A stretch of DNA of 64,000 nucleotides, taken from positions 3,658,001-3,722,000 of the forward strand of contig NZ_CP107960.1 in assembly GCF_036077095.1 (NCBI RefSeq), written 5' to 3'. This DNA is from Streptomyces sp. NBC_00376 (GTDB taxonomy: Bacteria; Actinomycetota; Actinomycetes; Streptomycetales; Streptomycetaceae). The notes beneath the pieces were generated by a model. It was not told where the DNA came from and searched no databases. It saw nothing but the letters and a program-made list of their open reading frames with translations. This document shows positions 28,053 through 37,648 of the stretch, piece after piece (position 1 is the first letter of the stretch; each line of letters opens with the position of its first letter). A program made the position numbers and the translations under genes.

Positions 28053-28445
28053 GGATCCTCCAGATATACGTCTTTGCTGACGCTGCAACCTGAAACAGCG
28101 AGTCACGGCAAGAACTGAATCCGATACGGAAAGTTACTGCGGAATTCTCAATTCCACCTTCGGCGCAGGGTGCACGGACAGCGTGTACGTACAGTCCGCG
28201 TCCGGGACGACGAGGAGGAACGAGGCTCCGGTCCTGATGTGAGCCTCGCCGCATGCGGCCAAGAAGCCGGACTGCGCACCGCCCGACCCGATTTCACCTG
28301 ATCGTGTACGCGATCCGTGACGCGTCCTGCTCGATGACCTCTGCCGCTCATGATCGGTGAGCGACTGGCGCCGCCCGAGGACGTGTTCCGCGCCCATCCG
28401 CAGGCCCGGCCGCTCGCTCTGCCCGTTCAAGAGAAATGGCTCATC
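28053..28445. other. 393-bp divergent region between SGNH esterase and ureAB
   Basis: Presumed promoters for both flanking genes. No convincing complete gene. A longer start for ureAB exists at ATG 28350 (32 extra residues, [17 protein letters not shown]...) but has no ribosome-binding site. On the minus strand, 28134-28260 reads as a protein-like stretch (GASFLLVVPDADCTYTLS) with no usable start, possibly a gene remnant. Confidence 0.45.
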
Positions 28446-29249
28446 GTGCATTTGACTCCGCATGAGCAGGAGCGCCTGCTGATCCATGTGGCGGCCGACG
28501 TGGCGCAGCGGCGCCGCAGCAGAGGGCTGCTCCTCAACTATCCCGAGGTCATGGCCCTGTTGACGGTGCATGTCTTCGAGCAGGCACGCGCCGGCCGGAC
28601 GGTCAGCGACGTCATGGACTCTGGCCGGCAGTTGCTGAGCCGGGACGAAGTGATGGACGGCGTTCCGGAGATGATCAAGAACGTTCAGGTGGAGGCCACT
28701 TTCCCGGACGGCACCAAGCTGGTCACCATCCACGATCCCTTCCCGGAGGCGGCCGAGGAGCCCGAGGTCCACCCGGGCAAGGTCGAGCACCCCCGGCCGC
28801 CCCGCAAGGCGGACTGCCCGGTCGACTGCGACGGCGACAGTGGCAGCGATTCGACGTCGTGCTGTGACAAGTGCCGGGACGCGGAGTCCTGGTACAAGGC
28901 GATCGAGTTCAACGCGGACCTGCAGGAGGACGCCACCGAGTTGCCGGGTGGGGGCAGGACGCGGATCAGGGTGAAGAACATGTCGGACCGCCCCGTCCAG
29001 GTCGGTTCCCACTATCACTTCGCCGACGTCAACCCGGGGCTGAAGGTCCTCAGGGTCGAGGTCCCGTCCGGTCCGGAACTGGAGTCGCCCCAGGAGCTCA
29101 AGGACTGCGAGGCGGCGCGGATGCGGCGGCTGAACATTGCCGCGGGTACGTCCGTGCGCTTCGAGCCGGGCGACGAGTGCTGCGTCGAGCTGGTGGAGAT
29201 CCAGGGGGACCGGCAGGTCAAGGGAGCGCGTGAGGTGGCACACCGGTGA
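28446..29249 (+). CDS. ureA: Urease gamma-beta fusion subunit (UreAB) with cysteine-rich linker
   Basis: Fused small subunits of nickel urease, 267 residues from GTG 28446, where the canonical gamma start [19 protein letters not shown] begins. The gamma domain covers 1-100 ([24 protein letters not shown]). The linker 101-148 contains C124, C128, C139, C140 and C143, an arrangement I do not know from ureases. The beta domain follows, with [19 protein letters not shown] at 181-199 and [14 protein letters not shown] at 231-244, and an insertion of about 20 residues between them. An ATG at 28350 would add 32 residues but lacks a ribosome-binding site. The stop overlaps ureC (GTGA). Confidence 0.9.
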   Translation: MHLTPHEQERLLIHVAADVAQRRRSRGLLLNYPEVMALLTVHVFEQARAGRTVSDVMDSGRQLLSRDEVMDGVPEMIKNVQVEATFPDGTKLVTIHDPFPEAAEEPEVHPGKVEHPRPPRKADCPVDCDGDSGSDSTSCCDKCRDAESWYKAIEFNADLQEDATELPGGGRTRIRVKNMSDRPVQVGSHYHFADVNPGLKVLRVEVPSGPELESPQELKDCEAARMRRLNIAAGTSVRFEPGDECCVELVEIQGDRQVKGAREVAHR

Positions 29250-31285
29250 GCAGCGACAAAACCACCCCGTCCAGCAGCAGGTCGGCGAGGTCGCCGAAGA
29301 GCTCGGCGCCGAGCAATGTACTGAAGCGAGCCGATTACGCCGCTCTGTACGGGCCCACCGCCAAGGACCGCGTCCGCCTGGCCGACACCGCCCTGACCGT
29401 CGAGATCGAGGCTGATTGGAGCGGCGGTCCGAAGCACAGCGGCAACGAGATGATCTTCGGCGGCGGAAAAGTGATCCGGGAGTCGATGGGAATGTCCCAC
29501 ATCCCCCGGGACGGGGACGCCGGCGGCCGCACCCCGGTGGACACGGTCATCACCGGTGCGCTGATCCTCGACTGGTGGGGTGTCGTCAAGGCCGACGTCG
29601 GGCTCCGCGACGGTGCGATCGCCGCGATCGGCAAGGCGTACAACCCCGAGACGATGGACCCGATCCCGGACGACGGGTTCGAGATGCCGGACCGTACGTC
29701 CCCGAGCGACGAGCTGCCGGAGACGGTTCGGCCGACGAACTTCGTGGTCGGTCCGAGCACCGAAGTCATCTCCGGCAACGGGCGGATCCTCACCGCGGGA
29801 GGCGTGGACACCCACGTCCACTTCATCTGCCCGGAACAGATCCACGAGGCCCTCGTCTCGGGCGTGACCACGCTCATCGGTGGCGGCACCGGCCCCGCCG
29901 AGGGCAGCACGGCCACCACCGTGACCCCGGGCGAGTGGCACATCACCCGGGTCTTCGAAAGCCTGGACTCGTACCCGGTCAACATCGGCCTGCTCGGCAA
30001 GGGCAGCACGGTGAACGCGGACGCCCTCAACGAACAGGTCGACGCAGGCGTCATCGGGTTCAAGGTCCACGAGGACTGGGGAGCCACGCCCGCCGTGATC
30101 GACGCGGCGCTGGACGTGTGCGAAAGCCGTCAGGTCCAACTGGCCCTGCATGCCGACTCACTGAACGAATCCGGCTTCCTGGACAGCACCCGCGACGCCT
30201 TCACGAGAGACGGCAGGAAGCGCTCCGTCCACATCTTCCACGTCGAGGGCGCCGGGGGCGGCCACGCCCCGGACATGATCGAACTGGTCAAAGAGAAGAA
30301 CGTGCTGCCCGCTTCGACCAACCCGACCCGCCCGCTGACGGTGAACACCGTCAAGGAGCACGTCGACATGATGGTGGTCTGCCACCACCTCAATCCGGAC
30401 ATTCCGGCGGACATGGCCTTCGCCGACTCCCGTATCCGGCCGTCCACCATGGCCGCGGAGGACCTCCTCCACGACATGGGAGCCATCTCGATGATGTCCT
30501 CCGACGCCCAGGCGATGGGACGCATCGGCGAGATGATCATGCGCACCTGGCAGACCGCACACGTCATGAAATCCCGGTACGGCCCTCTGAAGGAGGACCT
30601 CGCCAACGCGAAGGTCCGCCCGATCGCTGACGACGCCGACCACTCCCACAACGCGGAGAGGCTGGTCCCGAACGACAACTACCGGGCGCGCCGCTACGTC
30701 GCCAAGTACACGATCAACCCCGCCATCACGCACGGCATCGACGGTCACGTCGGTTCCGTGGAGACCGGGAAGCTCGCCGACCTGGTGCTCTGGGAGCCGA
30801 AGTTCTTCGGCGTCAAGATGCACATGGTCCTCAAGGGCGGGCAGCTCGCCTACGCGCAGGTGGGCGATGCCAACGCGTCGATCACGACCCCGCAGCCGTT
30901 CCTGCCGCGAGCGGTCTGGGGCTCCACCGGCCGTTCCCCCCTGAGCAACTCGTACAACTTCGTGGCACCGGGCGTGGCCGACAAGCTGAACCCGCGAGTC
31001 GTCACCGTCCAGGACAGCGGCGGGAACGTCACCGAGATGACGACCGGTGGGCTCGGCCTCGGCAAGAAATTCATGGACATCTCGACGAGCATCCGGGACG
31101 TCACCAAGGCCGACATGAAGCTGAACGACACGGTGCCGGAGAGTCTCCACGTCGACCACAACAGCTTCGAGGTCACCATCGGAGGTGCGACCACAGGGGA
31201 CGCCCGCACGGAACTCAACGGAGCGACCGTGCCGCGTTCCTACGTCAGTGAAGTCCCCATGGCTCAGAGGTACTTCCTCTTCTGA
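29246..31285 (+). CDS. ureC: Urease alpha (catalytic) subunit with large insertions
   Basis: Catalytic subunit that hydrolyses urea to ammonia and carbamate at a dinickel site. At 679 residues it is about 110 longer than usual. All active-site residues are present: H190 and H192 ([12 protein letters not shown]), the carbamylated K273 and H275 ([12 protein letters not shown]), H302 ([10 protein letters not shown]), H332 ([13 protein letters not shown]), flap C379-H380 (MVVCHHL), R396 and D420 (SSDAQAMGR). Extra sequence is found at the N-terminus (1-25, Ser-rich), about 138-165, about 447-475, and about 590-640. It ends with the standard [11 protein letters not shown] 29246 overlaps the ureAB stop. 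Confidence 0.95.
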   Translation: MSSDKTTPSSSRSARSPKSSAPSNVLKRADYAALYGPTAKDRVRLADTALTVEIEADWSGGPKHSGNEMIFGGGKVIRESMGMSHIPRDGDAGGRTPVDTVITGALILDWWGVVKADVGLRDGAIAAIGKAYNPETMDPIPDDGFEMPDRTSPSDELPETVRPTNFVVGPSTEVISGNGRILTAGGVDTHVHFICPEQIHEALVSGVTTLIGGGTGPAEGSTATTVTPGEWHITRVFESLDSYPVNIGLLGKGSTVNADALNEQVDAGVIGFKVHEDWGATPAVIDAALDVCESRQVQLALHADSLNESGFLDSTRDAFTRDGRKRSVHIFHVEGAGGGHAPDMIELVKEKNVLPASTNPTRPLTVNTVKEHVDMMVVCHHLNPDIPADMAFADSRIRPSTMAAEDLLHDMGAISMMSSDAQAMGRIGEMIMRTWQTAHVMKSRYGPLKEDLANAKVRPIADDADHSHNAERLVPNDNYRARRYVAKYTINPAITHGIDGHVGSVETGKLADLVLWEPKFFGVKMHMVLKGGQLAYAQVGDANASITTPQPFLPRAVWGSTGRSPLSNSYNFVAPGVADKLNPRVVTVQDSGGNVTEMTTGGLGLGKKFMDISTSIRDVTKADMKLNDTVPESLHVDHNSFEVTIGGATTGDARTELNGATVPRSYVSEVPMAQRYFLF

Positions 31286-31320
31286 CCGGCCTCTGCCCAA
31301 ACGGCGACGCCGTCACCACA

Positions 31321-31362
31321 GCAGTGGTCCGGGCAGGCACCCGTGCCCTCCCGGACCACTGC
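31321..31362 (+). terminator. Intercistronic hairpin between ureC and ureF
   Basis: Perfect 13-bp stem GCAGTGGTCCGGG / CCCGGACCACTGC enclosing a 16-base loop that can itself form a GGCAC/GTGCC stem. It lies 36 bases past ureC and 37 bases before ureF. It may attenuate accessory-gene expression or protect the 3' end of the structural-gene message. Confidence 0.65.
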
Positions 31363-31398
31363 GCCATCCCACCCCGCGAAAGGCAGCCCGGATCACCC

Positions 31399-32073
31399 AT
31401 GAGCCGTGCCGCACTGCTCCTGCTGGCCGACGGCCGCTTCCCCGCCGGCGGGTACGCCCACTCCGGCGGCGTCGAAGCCGCGGTCGCCCACAAAGCCGTA
31501 CACGACATCAACAGCCTCGAAGCCTTCTGCCGCGGGCGCCTGCACACCACCGGTCTGACCACGGCCGGCCTGGCCGCCGCGGCCGCCGCCGGCTGCGACC
31601 CCCTGATGCTGGACGATGCCGCCGACGCACGCACACCCGTCCCCGCGCTGCGCGCCGTGGCCCGCAAGCTCGGCAGGCAGATGATGCGCGCGGCACGCGC
31701 CACCTTCCCGTCCGCCGAACTCGACCGCCTGGCCGCCGAGCGACCCCGGGGCGCCCATCAGCCCATTGTCCAGGGCGTCGCCGCCCGAGCCGCCGGGCTC
31801 ACCCCTCAGGACGCCGCCTGTGCCGCGGCGTACGAGGCCGTCGGCGGCCCGGCCACCGCGGCGGTGCGCCTGCTCAGCCTCGATCCCCTGGCCGCCTCGT
31901 GGCTGCTGGCACGCCTGAGCACGGAGGTCGACACCGTCGCCGCGGACGCCGCCGGCGCGGCGGCCCGCGTGGAGACCGAAGGTCTTGACGCCCTGCCGTC
32001 GGCGTCCTCTCCACTGCTGGACATCACCGCGGAACAGCACGCCGCCTGGACCGTGCGGCTCTTCGCCTCCTGA
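31399..32073 (+). CDS. ureF: Urease accessory protein UreF
   Basis: Activation chaperone that works with UreD and UreG to load nickel and CO2 into apo-urease, 224 residues. Family signatures: [21 protein letters not shown] at the N-terminus and the all-helical remainder including [19 protein letters not shown] 31399 is chosen because it begins this motif; an in-frame upstream start would lie across the hairpin. It is followed by ureG after 31 bases. Confidence 0.93.
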   Translation: MSRAALLLLADGRFPAGGYAHSGGVEAAVAHKAVHDINSLEAFCRGRLHTTGLTTAGLAAAAAAGCDPLMLDDAADARTPVPALRAVARKLGRQMMRAARATFPSAELDRLAAERPRGAHQPIVQGVAARAAGLTPQDAACAAAYEAVGGPATAAVRLLSLDPLAASWLLARLSTEVDTVAADAAGAAARVETEGLDALPSASSPLLDITAEQHAAWTVRLFAS

Positions 32074-32104
32074 ACCCGCCCCTGCCCCTGCCCCTGGAGC
32101 TTCC

Positions 32105-32796
<692 letters not shown>

Positions 32797-32800
<4 letters not shown>

Positions 32801-33678
32801 GCTCCGGCTCCCGACTCGCTGAGCCCGGCCCCCCGCTCGATCCCACCGTTCCCGCCGATACCGCCGTCCCAGCCGTCCCCGCCGATATCGAGGCATCCTG
32901 CGGACACCCGGACGGTGTGCGTGCCACGGCCCGCATCCGTGCCACGTACAACGGACGCGTCACCACTCTCCCGCAGCTGCGCAGTGACGGCCCGTTCCAT
33001 CTGCGCCGCGTGCGCACCGGCGGACGGGCTGCCACGGTGGGGATCATCGGTGCGATGAGCGCCCCGCTCGGCGGCGACCGACTCGCCCTCGACGTCACCG
33101 CCGAAGAACGGGCCGAACTGGAGGTCACCACGGCCGCCGCCACGCTCGCCCTCCGCGGTCCCACCACCGCGCCGGCCACCTACGACGTACGGCTGACCGC
33201 TGGGGAGCACGCCTGCCTGCGCTGGCTGCCACAGCCACTGATCAGCGCCGCCGGCAGCAACCTGCGCCAGACCTGCACCGTCACTCTTGCCGCGACCTCG
33301 CGGCTGCTGCTGCGCGAGGAGCAGATCCTGGGCAGATCCGACGAGAAGCCTGGCCACCTCGTCAGCCGCATCCGGGTCCACCACGCCGGCCGCCTGCTGC
33401 TCGACCAGCAGACCGCCTACGGGGACCCGGCGCCCGGCTGGGACGGCCCCTCGGTCCTGGACGGACACCGCGCCGTCGGCCAACTCCTCGTCGTGAAACC
33501 GGATCTGGACATCGGCCGAGCCCCCGTCCTGCTCCGTAACGGGATCAAGGACGGCTGTGCGGTTCTCGCACCTCTGGCCGGTGGCCCGGCACTGCTTGCC
33601 ACCGCTGTCGCTCCGGCCTCCTCGGCCCTGCGGGAGCTGCTCGACGAAGCACTCGGACACGCCCTCGGCGAGCAGTAA
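32797..33678 (+). CDS. ureD: Urease accessory protein UreD (UreH)
   Basis: Scaffold chaperone that binds apo-urease and recruits UreF/UreG, 293 residues. It has the family's beta-rich core with the [15 protein letters not shown] stretch, LRWLPQPLI and [19 protein letters not shown]. The first 40 residues are Pro/Ala-rich. The ATG overlaps the ureG stop. It is the last gene of the cluster: no ureE, and no nickel permease, is found between here and the next genes, so nickel uptake must be encoded elsewhere. Confidence 0.92.
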
Positions 33679-33773
33679 GTCGCCGGGGCGCCCTGCTCCG
33701 GCGAGGCACCGCACTTCGCCGCGGTCGGCGCGGTCGGCACGGCCGGCCGCTGAGGTCCGCTCCGGTGGAGAAT

Positions 33774-33802
33774 GCCCCGGCGGTCACGAGGACCGCCGGG
33801 GC
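33774..33802 (+). terminator. Terminator of the urease cluster
   Basis: Perfect 12-bp stem GCCCCGGCGGTC / GACCGCCGGGGC with loop ACGAG, about 95 bases after ureD and 30 bases before the end of the convergent small secreted-protein gene; it can serve both strands. Confidence 0.75.
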
Positions 33803-33831
33803 TCAGGAGAAGCGAGGATCGACCAGCAGGG

Positions 33832-34122
33832 TCAGCGGATGAAGACGCTCCCGCCGAACTCCGACACCTCCGAGCCCCCCGGCGCGACAACCCCGAGGAT
33901 CGGGCCGGAGCAGTCCGCGCCCTGGAAGATCACTGCCAGGTCATTGGTGTAGTTCTCGACGCTGAGCGGCCAACGGTCGGAGGGGTAGCACCCGGTGGGG
34001 TCGCTGTAGACCGTGCCGTTGACGACCAGGTCCCCCTGGGCCGCACTGGCCGACTGGGTGACCGAAACGGAGAGCATTGCCGCGGCGGCGAGGGTGCCGA
34101 ACGCGGTGAGGACGCGACGCAT
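33832..34122 (-). CDS. Small secreted protein of unknown function
   Basis: A 96-residue protein with a standard signal peptide (MRR..., hydrophobic LAAAAMLSVSV, cleavage after ASA at 27). The mature chain is about 69 residues, beta-rich in appearance, with just two cysteines (C45 and C71) that could form one disulfide, and a Gly/Val-rich end (GVVAPGGSEVSEFGGSVFIR). I do not recognise the family; the spacing is not that of a chaplin. The ATG at 34122 has GGGAG 7 bases upstream, supporting a real gene. Monocistronic. Confidence 0.8.
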   Translation of the reverse strand: MRRVLTAFGTLAAAAMLSVSVTQSASAAQGDLVVNGTVYSDPTGCYPSDRWPLSVENYTNDLAVIFQGADCSGPILGVVAPGGSEVSEFGGSVFIR

Positions 34123-34219
34123 AAGGGTTCTCCCGGCTGTTGCGAGGGCTGCTGCGAGGGCGCCCGATGCACCCTCACAAAATGATTACCATGCGTAGCC
34201 ATTGATTGCTCAGCGTGAC

Positions 34220-35128
34220 TCACACGGGAGGGGCTGGAGGCCACGGGACATCGGCCAACAGGGGCAGGATCTGCTCCTCCTCGTAGTCGAGGTGGGCGTT
34301 CAGCTCCGTTGACATCCTGTCCAGCTCGGTGTGGAAACGCTCGGGATCGGTGATGCCGATGTCCGCCAGCAGGGCCACCAGCTCGCCCTGGATGCGGGCG
34401 ACCGTGCGGTGCTCGTCGGCGAGCCGGGCGAAGGTGTCCGTCAGGTGCGGGTGGTACCGGGCGATGCCGGGGAACAGGTGGTCGTCCTCGCTGGTGTGGT
34501 GGAACTGCAGCGACTGGCAGAACGCCAGGCACCGCTGCCTGATCTGGAGTCCGAGGCCCGGGGGCGGGGGCGCGCCGGGGCCCCGGTGGGCGGCGCGTGC
34601 GGCGAAGTGGGCGTCCACCTCCGCCTTCACCTGGTGCAACTGGCCCCGCAGCCAGGTGTGGACCTCCATCACCTTGCCCGCGAGGGTGGTGATCTCGCGG
34701 GACGGCTCCCAGCCCTCGGGCTCGGCACGTTCCAGCGCGACGACCGGGAGGAGCCGGGAGGTCCGGGCCTGGTAGTCGGCGTAACCGGGTGCCGTCCTCA
34801 CGGCGTGCGCGAACAGTTCCTCGCGCCGCGCCCCCTGCGCGGGGACCGCGAGGGCCTGGAACGTCCGGGTGCCGAGCTCCACCCGGACCACGGGGTGGGC
34901 GAGCAGGTTGCGGTACCAGTCGGGGTGGCGCGGGGCGCCGAGGTTGGAGCCGATGACCAGCAGTGCGTCGCCTTGGCGGACGTAGCCGAGGGGTGTGGTG
35001 GTCTCCTTCCCCGACCTCGCGCCGGTGGTGGTCAGCAGGAGCAGGTCGGCGCCCTCGAAGGGGCCGCCGACCTTCCCTGCGCTGGCGCGGAACTCGTCGA
35101 TGACGGACTGGTTGAAAGATGTGGGCAT
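34220..35128 (-). CDS. Deazaflavin (F420)-dependent nitroreductase-like domain fused to hemerythrin domain
   Basis: Two-domain protein of 302 residues. Residues 1-130 match the DDN-type deazaflavin-dependent reductase fold (LLLTTTGARSGKETTTPLGYVRQGDALLVIGSNLGAPRHPDWYRNL region in pieces; TTGARSG at 33-40 and HPDWYRNL at 68-75 are diagnostic). Residues about 150-295 are a hemerythrin-like four-helix bundle with candidate diiron ligands H157, H210/H211, E214 or H217, H240, H279 and E283. ATG 35128 starts the family motif MPTSFNQSVIDEFRA. The predicted role is an F420H2-linked reductase coupled to oxygen/NO or iron sensing; this coupling is inference. Confidence 0.88.
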   Translation of the reverse strand: MPTSFNQSVIDEFRASAGKVGGPFEGADLLLLTTTGARSGKETTTPLGYVRQGDALLVIGSNLGAPRHPDWYRNLLAHPVVRVELGTRTFQALAVPAQGARREELFAHAVRTAPGYADYQARTSRLLPVVALERAEPEGWEPSREITTLAGKVMEVHTWLRGQLHQVKAEVDAHFAARAAHRGPGAPPPPGLGLQIRQRCLAFCQSLQFHHTSEDDHLFPGIARYHPHLTDTFARLADEHRTVARIQGELVALLADIGITDPERFHTELDRMSTELNAHLDYEEEQILPLLADVPWPPAPPV

Positions 35129-35421
35129 GCGTTCTCTGTCTCCGTGGGAACGGGTGAGCGCCATGCGCGGCCCATGACGGTGCACGCTGCCGGGCATGCG
35201 GAACGGAAGGAGGAGCGCGACCAGCGGTCGCGGCTGCGTCAGATGCAGGGCGCGGAGTATGAACTCATGACGGGCCCCTCGGTGAAGGGTGTTCGCCCGA
35301 GCACCGGCCGGCCCACTGCTCTTTGGCCGGCGTCACGCGACACCGGGTTCATTACACGCATCCCGGTGGGGGCCTGTCAACGCACGCCCGTCCGCGCTGC
35401 GGGCGCTCCTAGTCTTGGGCC

Positions 35422-36228
35422 ATGCCCATCCCACCCGCATATGCCCTCGTCGCCACCGACCTGGACGGCACCCTGCTGCGCCGTGACGACACCGTGAGTC
35501 CCCGCACCCGCGCCGCGCTCGCCCTGGCCGCCCGCGCCGGGGCCCGGCACCTCGTGGTCACGGGGCGGCCCGTGCCCGCGATACGCGGGCTGCTCGACGC
35601 ACTGGACTACCGGGGGCCGGCGGTGTGCGGGCAGGGGACGCAGTTGTACGACGCCGGGTCCGGGCGGCTGGTGCACGCGCTCACCCTGGACCGGGAGGCC
35701 GCCGACACCGCGCTCGGCAAGATCGAGGCCCAGGTGGGGCCGGTCTTCGCGGCCGTGGACCAGGACGGGGCCGAGGGGCGGACCCTGATCGAGCCGGGCT
35801 TCGCGATGCCTCATCCGACGCTCCCCGCCCAACGGACCCGGCACCGCCAGGAGTTGTGGTCCCAGCCCGTGGTGAAGGTGCTCATCCGGCACCCCGATCT
35901 CGGGGACGACGCGCTGGCCGCGGCGGCCCGCGACGCCGTCGGCGATCTCGCCGGCGTCACGCTCTCCGGCCCCGGCACGGTCGAGCTCCAGCCGTTCGGC
36001 GTCGACAAGGGGACCGGGATGGCGCTGGCCGCCGAGTACCTGGGGGTTGCCGCGCGCTCCGCGATCGCCTTCGGGGACATGCCCAACGACCTGCCGATGT
36101 TCCGCGCCGCCGGGTACGGCGTGGCCATGGCCAACGCCCATCCGGAGCTGCGGGCGGCGGCGGACGAGGTGACGGCGTCGAACGAGGACGACGGGGTCGC
36201 CGACGTGCTGGAGCGGGTGTTCGGCTGA
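35422..36228 (+). CDS. HAD-superfamily (Cof/IIB type) phosphatase
   Basis: Soluble phosphatase of the Cof subfamily, 268 residues. Motif I DLDGTLL with catalytic D13/D15, motif II in VVTGRPVPAI, motif III lysine in VVKVLIRHP, DKGTGMALAA and motif IV FGDMPNDLPMF are all present, with the C2B cap between. Such proteins act on sugar phosphates, flavin or pyridoxal phosphates; the substrate cannot be predicted. ATG 35422 is 20 bases after a possible -10 region (TAGTCT). The end of the gene lies inside an 18-bp tandem repeat. Confidence 0.93.
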   Translation: MPIPPAYALVATDLDGTLLRRDDTVSPRTRAALALAARAGARHLVVTGRPVPAIRGLLDALDYRGPAVCGQGTQLYDAGSGRLVHALTLDREAADTALGKIEAQVGPVFAAVDQDGAEGRTLIEPGFAMPHPTLPAQRTRHRQELWSQPVVKVLIRHPDLGDDALAAAARDAVGDLAGVTLSGPGTVELQPFGVDKGTGMALAAEYLGVAARSAIAFGDMPNDLPMFRAAGYGVAMANAHPELRAAADEVTASNEDDGVADVLERVFG

Positions 36229-36292
36229 GCGGTGGGTGTCGGCTCAGCGGTGCGTGTCGGCTCAGCGGTAAGTACGCGGCGGCTGAGCGGTG
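36221..36292 (+). repeat. 18-bp tandem repeat over the HAD gene stop codon
   Basis: Units TCGGCTGAGCGGTGGGTG (36221-36238), TCGGCTCAGCGGTGCGTG (36239-36256) and TCGGCTCAGCGGTAAGTA (36257-36274), then a degenerate fourth (CGGCTGAGCGGTGG, 36279-36292). The first unit includes the TGA stop. Confidence 0.8.
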
Positions 36293-36332
36293 GTACGCGT
36301 TGGCCGAGTCGTCCGTACCGTCCGGCGGGGCG

Positions 36333-36788
36333 TCAGAGCGACATCAGGCAGTAGAGCCGGTGCGGCGCGGGGTGGGCGCGTGCCTGCTCGGCCAGGTCCG
36401 CCAGCATGTCCAGGAAGCCGGCCAGCTCGTCGGGCGGGGCATCGCCTCCGAACTCCTCGATGTGCGAGCAGGCTTCGGCCACCGCACCGAACCCGCCGGG
36501 TCTCGCGGCCGCGAGCGCGTCGCGCAGCTCGTCGGTGAGCGTGACCAGCCAGCGGGACTCGTCCTCCGGGGAACTGAGCAGCCGGTTGAAGCGCGGGAGC
36601 GAGGTGACGTCGTCGTACGGCGTGCCGGTGAGCATGCCCTCGGCCTGGCCCAACTGCACGTACGGCTCCACCCCCTTGACCGGGAGCACGGGGAGGCCGG
36701 CCTCCTCGATGCCCTGGTCGAAGGCGGCCAGGGCTGCCGGGTCGTCCGGTGCGCTGAAGTAGTCGTACAGGTTTCCCATACGTCGCAT
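36333..36788 (-). CDS. Hypothetical protein
   Basis: A 151-residue soluble protein without a recognised domain. It starts MRRMGNLYDYFSAPDD, has an acidic, helix-rich composition (PDDPAALAAFDQGIEEAG, LTDELRDALAAARPGG) and few charged-positive residues, and ends PAPHRLYCLMSL. ATG 36788 was chosen because AGAGGGG lies 9 bases upstream; ATG 36779 would give MGNLYDYF. The codon third-position G/C bias is strong, supporting real coding. It precedes nothing on its strand within 100 bases except the tandem repeat; the TetR gene is 32 bases upstream and could be co-transcribed. Confidence 0.8.
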   Translation of the reverse strand: MRRMGNLYDYFSAPDDPAALAAFDQGIEEAGLPVLPVKGVEPYVQLGQAEGMLTGTPYDDVTSLPRFNRLLSSPEDESRWLVTLTDELRDALAAARPGGFGAVAEACSHIEEFGGDAPPDELAGFLDMLADLAEQARAHPAPHRLYCLMSL

Positions 36789-36820
36789 GCTCGCACGCCC
36801 CTCTGACGGCCACTCCGCCC

Positions 36821-37414
36821 TCACGGCTCCGGCGGCACCCCGATCGCCCGCAGCGCATGCGCGACCAGGGCCGCGATCTCCTCCTCGTCGTGTACCGGCT
36901 TGCGCAGGACGTGCCGGTAGTACATCGGGCCGTACAGCATCTCCACGGCCAGCGGAAGATTCGCGTCCGGCGGGATCTGTCCCTGTTCCTGGGCCCGGCG
37001 CAGGCGGGTGACCGCCTCGTCGAAGCGGGGGTCGACCAGCTTCGCCCGGACGGTCCGCGCCAGTTCGTCGTCGTGGTGCATCTCGGAGAGGATCCCGGCG
37101 TACGCGGGGCCGAAGGGCGGTGTGTTGATAAGCCTCACCGCGCCCGCCAGATTGGTCCGGAGATCGGCTGCTATGTCGCCGGTGTCGGCGAACGGCGTCG
37201 TGTCGACCAGTGCGTCGGCGAACGCCTCCAGGATCACCGCACTCTTCGACGGCCACCAGCGGTAGATCGTCTTCTTGCTGACACCCGCTCTGGCCGCGAT
37301 GGCCTCGACGGTGACGCGGCCGTACCCCTTCTCCGTACACAGTTCGAGAGCGGCCTCCAGGGTCGCCCTCCGTGATCTCTCGCTGCGGCGCAGTGAACTC
37401 GGCGATGTGATCAT
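36821..37414 (-). CDS. TetR/AcrR-family transcriptional regulator
   Basis: One-component repressor, 197 residues. The N-terminal helix-turn-helix spans about 33-54 (VTVEAIAARAGVSKKTIYRWWPSKSAV). The C-terminal ligand/dimer domain resembles the TetR_C_11-like group (FGPAYAGILSEMHHDDELA, LPLAVEMLYGPMYYRHVL). ATG 37414 begins MITSPSSLRRSERSRR; a farther upstream start would add 21 residues across the probable promoter. It is encoded downstream of the ABC exporter genes on the same strand, separated by 235 bases, and is a plausible regulator of them. Confidence 0.92.
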   Translation of the reverse strand: MITSPSSLRRSERSRRATLEAALELCTEKGYGRVTVEAIAARAGVSKKTIYRWWPSKSAVILEAFADALVDTTPFADTGDIAADLRTNLAGAVRLINTPPFGPAYAGILSEMHHDDELARTVRAKLVDPRFDEAVTRLRRAQEQGQIPPDANLPLAVEMLYGPMYYRHVLRKPVHDEEEIAALVAHALRAIGVPPEP

Positions 37415-37648
37415 TCGGTGAGCATAAGCGGGCTTGAACCAGCCCTTGTTGACAGCCTGTCGCCAGAGGTCGAACAATACTCAGGCGGAAACGGAACGTG
37501 CCGTGTCGCGTCGTTCCGCAATTCGCACCGTTCGTGCCGTTCGTGCCGCGACGAGCCGATCGGGGGACGGCTCGCCCGGCCGACGGCGCGGGCGGGCGTT
37601 GCACCCCGTGCGTCAGGAAGCCTCGGGCGCCCCCAGAAGTTCCGTGCC

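Noticed and set aside
28350..28445. 32-residue N-terminal extension of UreAB
   Set aside because: No ribosome-binding site before ATG 28350 and the canonical gamma subunit begins at the GTG; kept as an alternative only.
28134..29243. A 369-residue gene antisense to ureAB
   Set aside because: Most of it mirrors ureAB and has shadow-frame composition; only the last 40 residues look natural, which I report as a possible remnant.
33832..34122. Chaplin or other morphogenetic surface protein
   Set aside because: Signal peptide and two cysteines fit loosely, but the chaplin core pattern and Cys spacing are missing.
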